A stretch of DNA of 64,000 nucleotides. Origin: Sutterella sp047777475. GTDB taxonomy: Bacteria; Pseudomonadota; Gammaproteobacteria; Burkholderiales; Burkholderiaceae_F. A program made the translations under genes and the position numbers. The notes under the pieces are model-generated. The model worked only from the letters and a program-made list of their open reading frames with translations, did not search any database and was not told the DNA's origin. The DNA lies in assembly GCA_047777475.1 (NCBI GenBank), contig JBKEET010000009.1, positions 3,186 to 67,185 of the forward strand. The letters run 5' to 3'. Of the stretch, positions 25,258-33,140 are shown piece by piece (position 1 is the stretch's first letter; each line of letters starts with the position of its first letter).

Positions 25258-25286
25258 CTGCCTTTCCGGAGGCGGCAGGGATTTTT
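25258..25286 (+). terminator. Terminator of the IS110 transposase
   Basis: CTGCC (25258-25262) pairs with GGCAG (25274-25278) around a TCCGGA-containing loop, followed by ggatttttg. It lies 27 bp after the transposase stop codon. Confidence 0.65.
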
Positions 25287-25300
25287 GTTTGCTGCTGTTT

Positions 25301-25314
25301 TTCTCCGTCTTCAT
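25301..25314 (-). repeat. Right 14-bp inverted repeat of the IS110 element
   Basis: TTCTCCGTCTTCAT, the exact reverse complement of 23625-23638. Confidence 0.65.
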
Positions 25315-25317
25315 AAG

Positions 25318-25343
25318 AAAAAATGCGTGCACTCGGCACGCAT
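25318..25343 (-). terminator. Terminator of the small pilin gene
   Basis: ATGCGTGC and GCACGCAT pair around a five-base loop; on the minus strand the stem runs into six T residues. It lies 80 bp after the end of the small pilin gene and just outside the right repeat of the IS element, showing that transcription of that gene ends before the element. Confidence 0.8.
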
Positions 25344-25424
25344 CTTATTGGTTTGCCTAAGGAATATTTACTAGGCCGATAAATGTAACAGAATGTAATT
25401 CACACTTCCGTGGCAAAAAACTGA

Positions 25425-25760
25425 TCACTTGTAAGCGATTTCGATGGTGCCGCGGGGATAGGAACCGGCCGGCGCGCTGAAGAGATCCGCGCTGCGGCGC
25501 ACAGAGACGCGCTGCACAGCGGCCGACTGATAAGAGTTGGAACGCAGGCTGACCGTTGCGCCGAAAGGCTCGTTCCGGTTTTCGAAGCAGCCGGAAAACA
25601 AAACTGCACCGTCCTGCTCGGAGACCGAGCAAGCAGATTCAACGACGTGGCCGACAAAAACGATCGTGCCGGCACTGTCGGCAGCAAAGGCTTGGGTTCC
25701 GTTCAGAGCAATCGCCAAAAGAATCAAAGCCGGAGCAAAGATTTTTTTGTAGGCATTCAT
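25425..25760 (-). CDS. Short pilin-like exported protein
   Basis: 111 residues from the ATG at 25760, with a signal peptide of about 1-27 (IFAPALILLAIALNGTQAFA). The mature part of about 84 residues keeps the start of a pilin fold (GTIVFVGHVVESACSVSEQ), a second Cys in LFSGCFENR and a terminal strand GTIEIAYK like the other subunits' DYTVEYK, but is much shorter than a normal 150-residue pilin domain. It may be a chain terminator or minor subunit, or a shrunken relic. It has its own AT-rich upstream region and terminator and is separated from the other pilin genes by the IS element. Confidence 0.7.
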   Translation of the reverse strand: MNAYKKIFAPALILLAIALNGTQAFAADSAGTIVFVGHVVESACSVSEQDGAVLFSGCFENRNEPFGATVSLRSNSYQSAAVQRVSVRRSADLFSAPAGSYPRGTIEIAYK

Positions 25761-26197
25761 TTTCAGCCCTTCCATATAGATTGCCCTTTACTGTTTTTAA
25801 TTCTACTGATCCGAACAATTTTTGTCCTCGGAGAAAATACCAATAGTCAAAGCTTTTCCGTTTCTTTTCCGCGACCTTGAGAAAATTTAAGATGTACGCG
25901 AATAGCAGTATTAACTTAAAAAAGGCCGACGTTCAGGCAGTTTTAAGTAACTCCCCTGCCTATCAAATTTCTAAATCACGCAATTAATAAAAACTAATGA
26001 GCTTTTCCGCTGATAAATGCGGAGCGCCGAGCAGCATTTTCTCGAAAGGACAAATCTCAGTAAAAAGCCTTGTGCTCAGCTGTTTTTATTTTAATTAAAG
26101 CAAAAGAACATTATTTATTTTCTGCTCTGCGGCTTTTTTCACGCCGCACTGTGCCCCTGAATGTCAGGCCGGGGATCTCTCTTTGCTTCAGCAGGGT
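25761..26197. other. AT-rich intergenic region between pilin and LysR genes
   Basis: 437 bp without a plausible gene. It holds the promoter side of the small pilin gene and the 3' flank of the LysR gene (a TGCGGC/GCCGCA hairpin near 26126-26147 may end LysR transcription). Nothing else was recognised. Confidence 0.4.
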
Positions 26198-27202
26198 TCA
26201 CGCCGCATCCGGCTTCTTCGTGATAAAGATTTGCTCCCTCGGGCGCGGAGGGCGGTCCGGCGGCAGGCCGACGATCGCCGAGGCGGCTTCCTCGCAGCTC
26301 TTGAAATACTTCCTCATGGCCCCCGCGAACCACTCGAAGAAAACGCGCACCCGGCGCATGCGCCAGGCGCTGCGGTTCGTAATGACAAAGCACTCGCAGG
26401 GCTCGCGCGACCAGCCGGGAAGGATCGGCACCAGGCGCCCTTCAATCAGGTCTTCGTAAATCTGCACGAGCGGCAGGTCGACCGCCACGCCCGTGCCGTC
26501 AATGACGGCCTGGCGGATCGCCAGCACGTCGGTCGAGCGCGTCGTCGTGCCGTAGCGCACGGGCGCCGAGTGCGTTCCGCGACAGAGAAACTTGGTCTCC
26601 CCTCTTACGGGCCCCGCATAAACGTAACCGTGATGACGCTCGAGATCTTCGGGCCGCACCGGAAGGCCGTGACGGCTGATGTAAGCCGGGCTTGCCACGG
26701 CCAGGTAAAGGTTTCGGCCGCGGCTGGTGCAGACAAGGCCCGGCTGCACGGGCTCCCCGGTGACCACCGCCACGTCGCAGACGCCCTTGGCGACGCCGTC
26801 GGGGCCGACGCCCGTCATGATGTCGATGCTGATTTTCGGATTCGCGCGGCTGAAAGGCTCGAGGATCGGCATCAGCCGCCTTGTGGCGAAGCCCGGCGCC
26901 GAAGAGAGCCGGATGCGGCCCGTCAGCGCGCTCGCGTCGTTCTGCAGCGAATCCTTGAGCGAGTCGACCGCCCTCAGGATCGCTTCGGCTTTCTTGAGCG
27001 CCGCCGCACCGTGTTCGGTGAGTGCGATCGGCCGGACATTGTGGCGAATCAGCTCGCAGCCGAGGTCTTTCTCGAGGCCCGCGATCATGCGGGAAACGCT
27101 CGAAGGCTCCACGCCGAGCTCCTCGGCCGCCGCCGTCATCGTTCCCCTCCTTGCGAAAGCCGCAAAGGCCCGCCATGCGCCCAGATCGTCAATGCCCGGC
27201 AT
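26198..27202 (-). CDS. LysR-family transcriptional regulator
   Basis: A 334-residue regulator, with AAAGGAG eight bases before the ATG. The helix-turn-helix is at about 8-66 (AFAAFARRGTMTAAAEELGVEPSSVSRMIAGLEKDLGC), the effector domain starts at about 95 (RIRLSSAPGFATRRLMPIL), and an unusual basic/Pro-rich tail of about 30 residues ends the protein. It is divergent from the lyase-DcuC pair; the 241-bp gap has repeated TTGCA motifs (27310-27360) that could be LysR sites. It probably regulates the lyase operon. Confidence 0.87.
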   Translation of the reverse strand: MPGIDDLGAWRAFAAFARRGTMTAAAEELGVEPSSVSRMIAGLEKDLGCELIRHNVRPIALTEHGAAALKKAEAILRAVDSLKDSLQNDASALTGRIRLSSAPGFATRRLMPILEPFSRANPKISIDIMTGVGPDGVAKGVCDVAVVTGEPVQPGLVCTSRGRNLYLAVASPAYISRHGLPVRPEDLERHHGYVYAGPVRGETKFLCRGTHSAPVRYGTTTRSTDVLAIRQAVIDGTGVAVDLPLVQIYEDLIEGRLVPILPGWSREPCECFVITNRSAWRMRRVRVFFEWFAGAMRKYFKSCEEAASAIVGLPPDRPPRPREQIFITKKPDAA

Positions 27203-27443
27203 CGTGCTCTCCTTTGTTTTCCGGAAACGCCCCGGCCGCCTGCCGGAGCTCTCTGAAAGATGCCTTCAGAATACTTCGCACTCCCCCGGCAGGCATCCTG
27301 ATTTCCACGGGAATATTTTGCATTTTCTGCACAGTAGCTTTGCAATTTTCACTCTTGTGCACGCTCTGCCCTTCGCGCAGACTGTCCGTAAAAGAAGCAC
27401 CGGCCTGCCCGGCGCAAATTAGGAGAGATAAGGAGAGAAATGC

Positions 27444-28862
27444 ATGAAGCGTGATGATTTTTTCTGGCTCAACAAGATCAACCGCGCCACGGTGGCGGTC
27501 GGCGCCGCCGCGGGGCAGTTCGATGAGAAAACCGCGCGGCTCGCGGCCCGCGGCATCGCCGCGGTCGAGGCGCTTGGCGAAAAAGACCCGACCAAGCGCG
27601 TCAAGAAGTACATCGAGTGGGAGCCGATGTTCATCGAAGCGGCCGGCCCCGAGGCGACGGTGATCCACGCCGGGCGCTCGAGCCAGGACATCCTCTCGAC
27701 GGTGCGCATGGCGATGCTCCGCGACCGCACGCTCGCGGCTGCGGAAGCGCTCGACGGCGCCGTCGGCGACCTGCTCGCGCTCGCCGAAAAGAACCGCGGC
27801 GTGATCGTGCCGAGCTACACGAACGGCGTGGCCGCCCAGCCGACGGCCTGGTCGCACTACCTTTCGGGCGTGGCGTACTCCCTTCTGCGCTGCCGCCAGC
27901 GCATGAGCGAAGCCTACGCAAGGCTTGACCGCTGCTCGATGGGCGCGACGGTCCTCAACGGCACCTGCTGGCCGCTCGACCGGCCCGGCATGGCCGAAGC
28001 GCTCGGCTTTGCCAAGCCCGTTGAGAACGCGCTCGACGCCACGAGCCTCACGCCGGTCGACCTGCCGGTTGAAATCATGCAGATCTGCGCCTCGGCGGCG
28101 CTGCGCATCAGCTCGTTCATCTGCGACATCATGCAGCAGTATGCGGAGCCGCGTCCCTGGATCCTGCTGCAGACGAGCTCCACCTATATCTCGTCGGCCA
28201 TGCCCCAGAAGCGCAACCCGGGCATTCTCAACAACTGCCGCGAGGCCTGCTCCGACATCTGCGGCATGGCGGCGACGGCCATGTTCCGCGCGCACAACGT
28301 CCCGACCGGCATGATCGACGGCAAGAGCACCGCCAAGAACGGCGCGATGCTCGATGCGTTCGCGGCCATGCTCGAGCGCTTCCGCAAGATCCTCGCCTCG
28401 CTGCAGGTCAACCCCGAGCGCGCCCTCGAGGAACTCAATTCCGACTGGACGGCCTCGCAGGAAGTGGCCGACCGCCTGATGCTCAATCACGGCGTGCCCT
28501 TCCGCATCGGCCACCACATGGCAAGCCGCATGGTGACCGTCGCCCGCGCCGAGAACATTCTGCCGCTCGACTTCCCGTATCAGCGCCTCTGCGAGATCTG
28601 GAAAGAAGAGCGCGATGCCGAGTGGCCCGCCGGCCCCGCCGAGCTGCCGATGAGCGAGCAGGAATTCCACGATGCGCTTGACCCGCGCAAGATCACGGAA
28701 GCCCGCAGGACGCCCGGCAGCTGCAGCCCTTCCGAAGTCGAGCGCATGCTCGGCGAAGAGCGCGCCGAGCTCGCCCGCTTCGAGGGCGGGCGCAAGCGCG
28801 CCGCGGAGCACATCGACGCGGCGCTCGCCAAGCTCGACGAGCGCTTCGAGCGCTTCCTCTGA
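27444..28862 (+). CDS. Lyase of the argininosuccinate lyase/fumarase superfamily
   Basis: 472 residues, with AAGGAG eight bases before the ATG. The superfamily signature SSAMPQKRNPGILNN is at about 252-266, with the flexible loop carrying the catalytic Ser. An ArgH-like HAGRSSQDILSTVRM block lies at about 75-89 and VPSYTNGVAAQPTAWSHYL at about 119-137. The fold breaks a C-N or C-O bond to release fumarate. Substrate-binding blocks differ from housekeeping ArgH, and no arginine biosynthesis genes are near. Instead a DcuC-type C4-dicarboxylate carrier follows 51 bp later and a LysR gene is divergent, pointing to a catabolic role. The amino-acid-type substrate is unknown. Confidence 0.75.
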   Translation: MKRDDFFWLNKINRATVAVGAAAGQFDEKTARLAARGIAAVEALGEKDPTKRVKKYIEWEPMFIEAAGPEATVIHAGRSSQDILSTVRMAMLRDRTLAAAEALDGAVGDLLALAEKNRGVIVPSYTNGVAAQPTAWSHYLSGVAYSLLRCRQRMSEAYARLDRCSMGATVLNGTCWPLDRPGMAEALGFAKPVENALDATSLTPVDLPVEIMQICASAALRISSFICDIMQQYAEPRPWILLQTSSTYISSAMPQKRNPGILNNCREACSDICGMAATAMFRAHNVPTGMIDGKSTAKNGAMLDAFAAMLERFRKILASLQVNPERALEELNSDWTASQEVADRLMLNHGVPFRIGHHMASRMVTVARAENILPLDFPYQRLCEIWKEERDAEWPAGPAELPMSEQEFHDALDPRKITEARRTPGSCSPSEVERMLGEERAELARFEGGRKRAAEHIDAALAKLDERFERFL

Positions 28863-28913
28863 CCGTTTAAACGGCTTTTTCAATCCCCGATCTTCGACTC
28901 AAGGAGAGATACC

Positions 28914-30296
28914 ATGACAGCCATCATGCCGTGGATAGGCATTCTGGTGACAATTGCCGCCGGCTACCTGCTCATCAAGCGCTACCAGACGCACATGGTC
29001 CTGCTTTTTTCAGGCCTGGCCATTTTGCTGTGCGCCATCGCGCTCGGGAACCCGAGCTTCCTGCCGAAGGGCGCCAAGCCTTCCGGCCTGCAGTTCTTCG
29101 ACCTCTTCACACTTCTTAAGGCGATCGGCACGAAGCAGTGCTCCGGCATCGGCTTCCTGATCATGACCGCCGGCGGCTTCGCCGCCTACATGGACCGCAT
29201 CGGTGCGGCTCGCTCTCTGGTCAACATCTGCGTGCAGCCGCTCGCGCGCCTCAAGGCGCCCTACCTCGTGCTGGCGCTCGGCTACCTCGTCGGCCAGATC
29301 CTGGTCACCGTGATTCCGTCCGCCGCCGGCCTGGCGATGCTGCTCCTCGTCGCGCTCTTCCCGATCCTGAAGGGCGTGGGCGCCTCGCCCGCCGCCGCTG
29401 CAGCGGTGATCGGCTCCACGGCCGGCATCACGTTTGCACCGACCGCCGGCACCGCCAACCTCGCCGCCAAGGTCGCGGGCCTCGACCCGATCATTTATTT
29501 CGTGCAGTACCAGCTCCCGGTTGCCGTCCCCGCCCTGATTGCGATCGCCGCCGCGCACTACTTCGTGCAGCGCTACTTCGACCGCAGGAACGACGACGTC
29601 TACAGCGAAGCGCCGACCGCCGCCGCCAAGCCCGATGCGGACGCCCCGCAGGCGCCTGCCTGGTACGCGCTCTTCCCGGTGCTGCCGATCGTGCTGCTGA
29701 TCATCTTCTCGAAGCTGGTCGTGAGCTCGATCAAGCTCGACACCGTCGCCGCGCTCTTCATGGTGTGGATCTTCGCCGTCGTCGTCGAGCTCATCCGCTC
29801 GCGCAGCCTGAAGAAGGTCTTCAAGGACGCCATGGCGATGTTCCAGTCGATGGGCAAGATGTTCACGGGCATTGTCTCGCTCATCATCTGCGCCGAGTTC
29901 TTCGCCACCGGCCTTCGCGTCTCGGGACTCATCGACGTCCTGATCAACTCCGCGCAGGGCGTCGGCGCGGGCATGAACTTCATGACCGTGATCCTTTCGG
30001 CGATCGTCGGCGTCGTGACCTTCCTCACGGGCTCCGGCGTCGGCGCCTACTCCTCGTTCGCCACGCTCGCTCCTGACGTGGCCTCCGGCCTCGGCGGCGC
30101 CGTCACCGCGCTCGTGACGCCGATGCAGTTTGCCTCCGGCCTCATCCGCGCCATGAGCCCGGTCGCCGGCGTCATCATCGCCGTGGCGGGCGCCGCAGGC
30201 GTTTCGCCGATGGCCATCGTCCGCCGCAACGCCGTGCCGATGCTTATCGGCATGGCCGTCACGCTGATCGTCAACGCCGTCATCTTCGTCGCTTAG
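28914..30296 (+). CDS. dcuC: DcuC-family C4-dicarboxylate transporter
   Basis: A 460-residue inner-membrane carrier with about 12 hydrophobic segments and the DcuC-type repeats (FLIMTAGGFAAYMDRIGAARSLV near 79-101, and MTVILSAIVGVVTFLTGSGVGAYSSFATLAP near 350-380). AAGGAGAG precedes the ATG. The family exchanges or exports succinate and fumarate in anaerobic growth. It follows the lyase gene by 51 bp and ends in a strong terminator, so the two form an operon: fumarate made by the lyase could be respired to succinate and exported, or the lyase substrate imported. Symbol by family; it is one of two such genes in the window. Confidence 0.85.
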   Translation: MTAIMPWIGILVTIAAGYLLIKRYQTHMVLLFSGLAILLCAIALGNPSFLPKGAKPSGLQFFDLFTLLKAIGTKQCSGIGFLIMTAGGFAAYMDRIGAARSLVNICVQPLARLKAPYLVLALGYLVGQILVTVIPSAAGLAMLLLVALFPILKGVGASPAAAAAVIGSTAGITFAPTAGTANLAAKVAGLDPIIYFVQYQLPVAVPALIAIAAAHYFVQRYFDRRNDDVYSEAPTAAAKPDADAPQAPAWYALFPVLPIVLLIIFSKLVVSSIKLDTVAALFMVWIFAVVVELIRSRSLKKVFKDAMAMFQSMGKMFTGIVSLIICAEFFATGLRVSGLIDVLINSAQGVGAGMNFMTVILSAIVGVVTFLTGSGVGAYSSFATLAPDVASGLGGAVTALVTPMQFASGLIRAMSPVAGVIIAVAGAAGVSPMAIVRRNAVPMLIGMAVTLIVNAVIFVA

Positions 30297-30313
30297 CCTC
30301 AGCGGGCCCTTTG

Positions 30314-30359
30314 AAAGCCGCCTCTCCTGTTTCCGAAGGACAGGAAGGCGGCTTTTTTC
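30314..30359 (+). terminator. Terminator of the lyase-dcuC operon
   Basis: AAGCCGCCT..CTGT pairs with ACAG..AGGCGGCTT and is followed by tttttcg, 18 bp after the dcuC stop codon. Confidence 0.88.
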
Positions 30360-30745
30360 GTCTTTTTTACCTCATCGTTATCGAATCATCCGTCAATCAG
30401 CAGTCAATTGACGGCATCTTCCGCTATCGTGCAATCCTCAAAATGTAATAATTTGTAATCCCCGAAATCGCCTTTCTTTTAACAAAAATTCGGGGCTGCG
30501 GCACCGCATTTTCTTCTCCGGCAGGCGGTTCATTCGGCAGATTAAGGCTATCGGACGAAAAAGCCGTGTTACCCTAATAAACAAAACGCAGCACCGAAAG
30601 TCTAGGGGCACAGAGATTTCAGACAAGCCTTCGAAATTCTTCCGGCGCCGCGTCCCTCTTGACGGCACCCGATGCGGCCCTTAGCAAAGAGAAAAAAGCT
30701 TTTTGCCAAAGGTCTCGCCGGGCGTCCCTTTACTAGGAGCTCGTT
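30360..30745. other. Intergenic leader region of the BCCT gene
   Basis: 386 bp with an AT-rich upstream half and a GC-rich downstream half. No gene is seen. A short AAAAAGCTTTTT palindrome lies near 30696. No known riboswitch was recognised. Confidence 0.4.
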
Positions 30746-32767
30746 TTGTCTGAACCTATCGCAGCAGCCGCTAACAACACCCCGCTTTCCACCCGCCGCG
30801 GACGGACCCGCCTCGTCATCAGCCCGAGGGTTTTCTGGCCCGCCGTCGGCATCATCTTCGCCACCGTCGCGCTGGCAGCCTGCTTCCCGCAGCGCATGGG
30901 CGCCTTTTTCAGCGCCGCCCAAACCTTCATCTCGGAGAATCTCTCCTGGTTTTACATTCTCGCCGTCGCGCTCATCCTGATCGGCATGACCGCCATTGCA
31001 ATCTCGCGCTTCGGCTCCATACGCCTCGGGCCCGATCATTCGCGCCCGGCCTTCAGCCTGCCCGTGTGGTTCGCCATGCTCTTTTCGGCCGGCATGGGCA
31101 TCGGCATCATGTTCTTCGGCATCGCCGAGCCGGTGATGCACTTCCTCGCGCCGCCCGAAGGCGACCCGCAGACCGTGGCCGCCGCGCGCTCGGCGCTTGA
31201 GACGACGTTCTTCCACTGGGGCCTGCACGCCTGGGGCATCTATGCGGCCGTGGGCCTCGTGCTCGCTTACTTCGGCTACCGCCACGGGCTTCCGCTCACG
31301 ATGCGAAGCGCGCTTTATCCGCTCATCGGCGAGCGCATCTACGGGCCGATCGGCGACGCGGCCGACATCTTTGCCGTCACCGGCACGGTGTTCGGCGTGG
31401 CCACCTCGCTCGGGTTCGGCGTCCTGCAGATCAACTCGGGCCTCAGCTACCTCTTCGGCGTTCCGCAGAACCTTCCGCTGCAGACCGCGCTCATCTTCGG
31501 CATCAGCCTGCTCGCGGCGATGTCCGCCGCCTCCGGCATCAGCCGCGGCATCAAGCGCCTCTCGGAAGCGAACCTCATGCTCGCCGTCATGCTCCTGCTG
31601 CTCGTGCTCGCCTTCGGGCCGACGTCGTCGCTGCTCTCCCACTTCGTCGAAAACACCGGCATCTACCTTTCCGGCATCGTCGCCAAGACGTTCACGCTCT
31701 ACGCCTACGAGCCCGAGAACACGGGCTGGCTCGGCGGCTGGACCCTGCAGTACTGGGGCTGGTGGCTCTCGTGGTCGCCCTTCGTCGGCATGTTCATCGC
31801 GAAGATTTCGCGCGGCCGCACGATCCGCGAGTTCATCGCGGGCGTCATGCTGATCCCGGCGGGCTTCACGCTCTTCTGGATGACGGTCTTCGGCAATTCC
31901 GCGATCGACCTCATCATGAGCGGCCAAGGCGCGGACCTCGCCGCCGCGGTGTCGAGCGACGTGTCGACGGCGCTCTTCAAGTTCTTCGAGCACCTTCCCT
32001 TCACCTCGCTGCTGTGCGCGGTCGGCATGGCCATGGTGCTGATCTTCTTCGTCACCTCGGCCGACTCCGGCGCCTACGTCACCGATGCGATCGCGAGCGG
32101 CGGCCGCCGCCGCACCCCGGCGATCCAGCGCGTCTTCTGGGCGCTCGTGCCCGGCCTTGCCGCGGCCGTGCTGCTCAAGGCGGGCGGCCTGCAGGCGCTG
32201 CAGACGATGACGCTCGTCTCGGCCCTGCCCTTCGCGCTCGTGCTGATCGCCGCGCTCTGCGGCCTCATCCGCTCGCTGCGCTGCGACGACATGCGCCGGC
32301 AGAGCCGCCGGCTCACCGTGACGCCGAGCCTCGTCTCGCGCACGCCGGGCGACTGGAAGACGCGGCTGCACACCATCGTCGACTACCCTTCCGAGTGCGA
32401 AGTGCGCACCTATTTTGAGCGCGTGATCGTGCCGGCGCTCTCCGACGTGACCGCCGAGTTCCGGCGCGCTTCGCTCAATGCCTCGCTGCGCTGCGGTGAG
32501 GACCGCGCCGCGATCTGCATCTCCTATCCGGAAGCGCCCGACTTCCTCTACGAAGTGCGGCTGCGGCATTACGAAAGCCCCGAGACGACGCCCGAAAGCG
32601 ACCGCACCGAGTTCACGCGCGCCGAGGTGTTCCTGCGCGAAGGCAGCCGCGACTACGACCTCATGGGCTGGAGCCGCGACCAGATCATCAACGACGTTCT
32701 CGACCAATACGAGGAGCACCTCACGTTCCTCCGTGCCGTGAACGCGCCGTCCGAAGCCGCCGCATAG
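30746..32767 (+). CDS. BCCT-family (BetT-like) choline/betaine transporter
   Basis: 673 residues starting at TTG 30746, chosen because AGGAG lies six bases upstream and no ATG is well placed. About 12 membrane segments follow. The sodium-site-like GMGIGIMFFGIAEPVMHF is near 113-130, and the betaine-binding Trp-rich segment YWGWWLSWSPFVGMFIAKISRG lies at about 335-356, ending in the BCCT signature. A cytoplasmic C-terminal domain of about 170 residues, as in BetT, follows the last helix. Members take up choline, glycine betaine or carnitine for osmoprotection or catabolism. No betaine synthesis genes are nearby. Confidence 0.88.
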   Translation: MSEPIAAAANNTPLSTRRGRTRLVISPRVFWPAVGIIFATVALAACFPQRMGAFFSAAQTFISENLSWFYILAVALILIGMTAIAISRFGSIRLGPDHSRPAFSLPVWFAMLFSAGMGIGIMFFGIAEPVMHFLAPPEGDPQTVAAARSALETTFFHWGLHAWGIYAAVGLVLAYFGYRHGLPLTMRSALYPLIGERIYGPIGDAADIFAVTGTVFGVATSLGFGVLQINSGLSYLFGVPQNLPLQTALIFGISLLAAMSAASGISRGIKRLSEANLMLAVMLLLLVLAFGPTSSLLSHFVENTGIYLSGIVAKTFTLYAYEPENTGWLGGWTLQYWGWWLSWSPFVGMFIAKISRGRTIREFIAGVMLIPAGFTLFWMTVFGNSAIDLIMSGQGADLAAAVSSDVSTALFKFFEHLPFTSLLCAVGMAMVLIFFVTSADSGAYVTDAIASGGRRRTPAIQRVFWALVPGLAAAVLLKAGGLQALQTMTLVSALPFALVLIAALCGLIRSLRCDDMRRQSRRLTVTPSLVSRTPGDWKTRLHTIVDYPSECEVRTYFERVIVPALSDVTAEFRRASLNASLRCGEDRAAICISYPEAPDFLYEVRLRHYESPETTPESDRTEFTRAEVFLREGSRDYDLMGWSRDQIINDVLDQYEEHLTFLRAVNAPSEAAA

Positions 32768-32830
32768 CAAATAACTAAAACATTAAAGAACGTAATTTAG
32801 CTTTTGCTATAAACAACCTTTTCCCCCTTA

Positions 32831-32864
32831 CTGCCGCAGGCCGTATGACTGCGGCAGCTTTTTT
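32831..32864 (+). terminator. Terminator of the BCCT gene
   Basis: CTGCCGCA pairs with TGCGGCAG and is followed by a T-run (cttttttt), about 65 bp after the stop codon. Confidence 0.9.
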
Positions 32865-32995
32865 TATGCAAGCTTTCGCTTATCACATCTAACTCTTTGA
32901 AATCCGTTAATTTTTTTACATATCGCCGCTTTTTCTTACGATGTGCACCATTTCGGAGCACCCGGTTAAGGCCAATCAGCTAGGCATTAACACCA

Positions 32996-33102
32996 TAAGG
33001 TCTTGTTCTTAAGAGAAGTTTCCGATAAGGCATCGACCTTAGGAACAGCGCCGTTTTCCCTGATTACGATAGGAAATGCGAAGGGGACCCTTTCCCTTTC
33101 CT
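32996..33102 (+). promoter_or_regulatory. Structured leader before the CstA-family gene
   Basis: Two potential RNA stems precede the start codon: TAAGGTC (32996-33002) with GACCTTA (33036-33042), and AGGAAA..AAGG (33071-33084) with CCTT..TTTCCT (33089-33102). No known riboswitch class is recognised. It could be a target for post-transcriptional control; only the pairings are seen. Confidence 0.35.
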
Positions 33103-33140
33103 CTTTATTGACCAACCATTTATTAGAGTCAAGAATCATC

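Larger units (their letters stand above)
23625..25314 (+). mobile_element. IS110-family insertion sequence
   Basis: The element contains one DEDD transposase gene, about 210 bp of structured noncoding DNA before it and a short tail with a terminator. A 14-bp perfect inverted repeat (ATGAAGACGGAGAA at 23625-23638, reversed at 25301-25314) brackets it and may mark the subterminal ends; exact ends are uncertain because IS110 elements lack classical terminal repeats and target duplications. It sits between two fimbrial pilin genes on the opposite strand, so it probably landed in an intergenic region of the cluster. Confidence 0.75.

Noticed and set aside
30360..30745. Riboswitch in the leader of the BCCT gene
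   Set aside because: Only short palindromes; no known class could be matched.
30602..32770. A 722-codon open frame on the - strand
   Set aside because: It mirrors the BCCT transporter gene, is extremely His/Arg/Glu/Asp-rich and has no domain.
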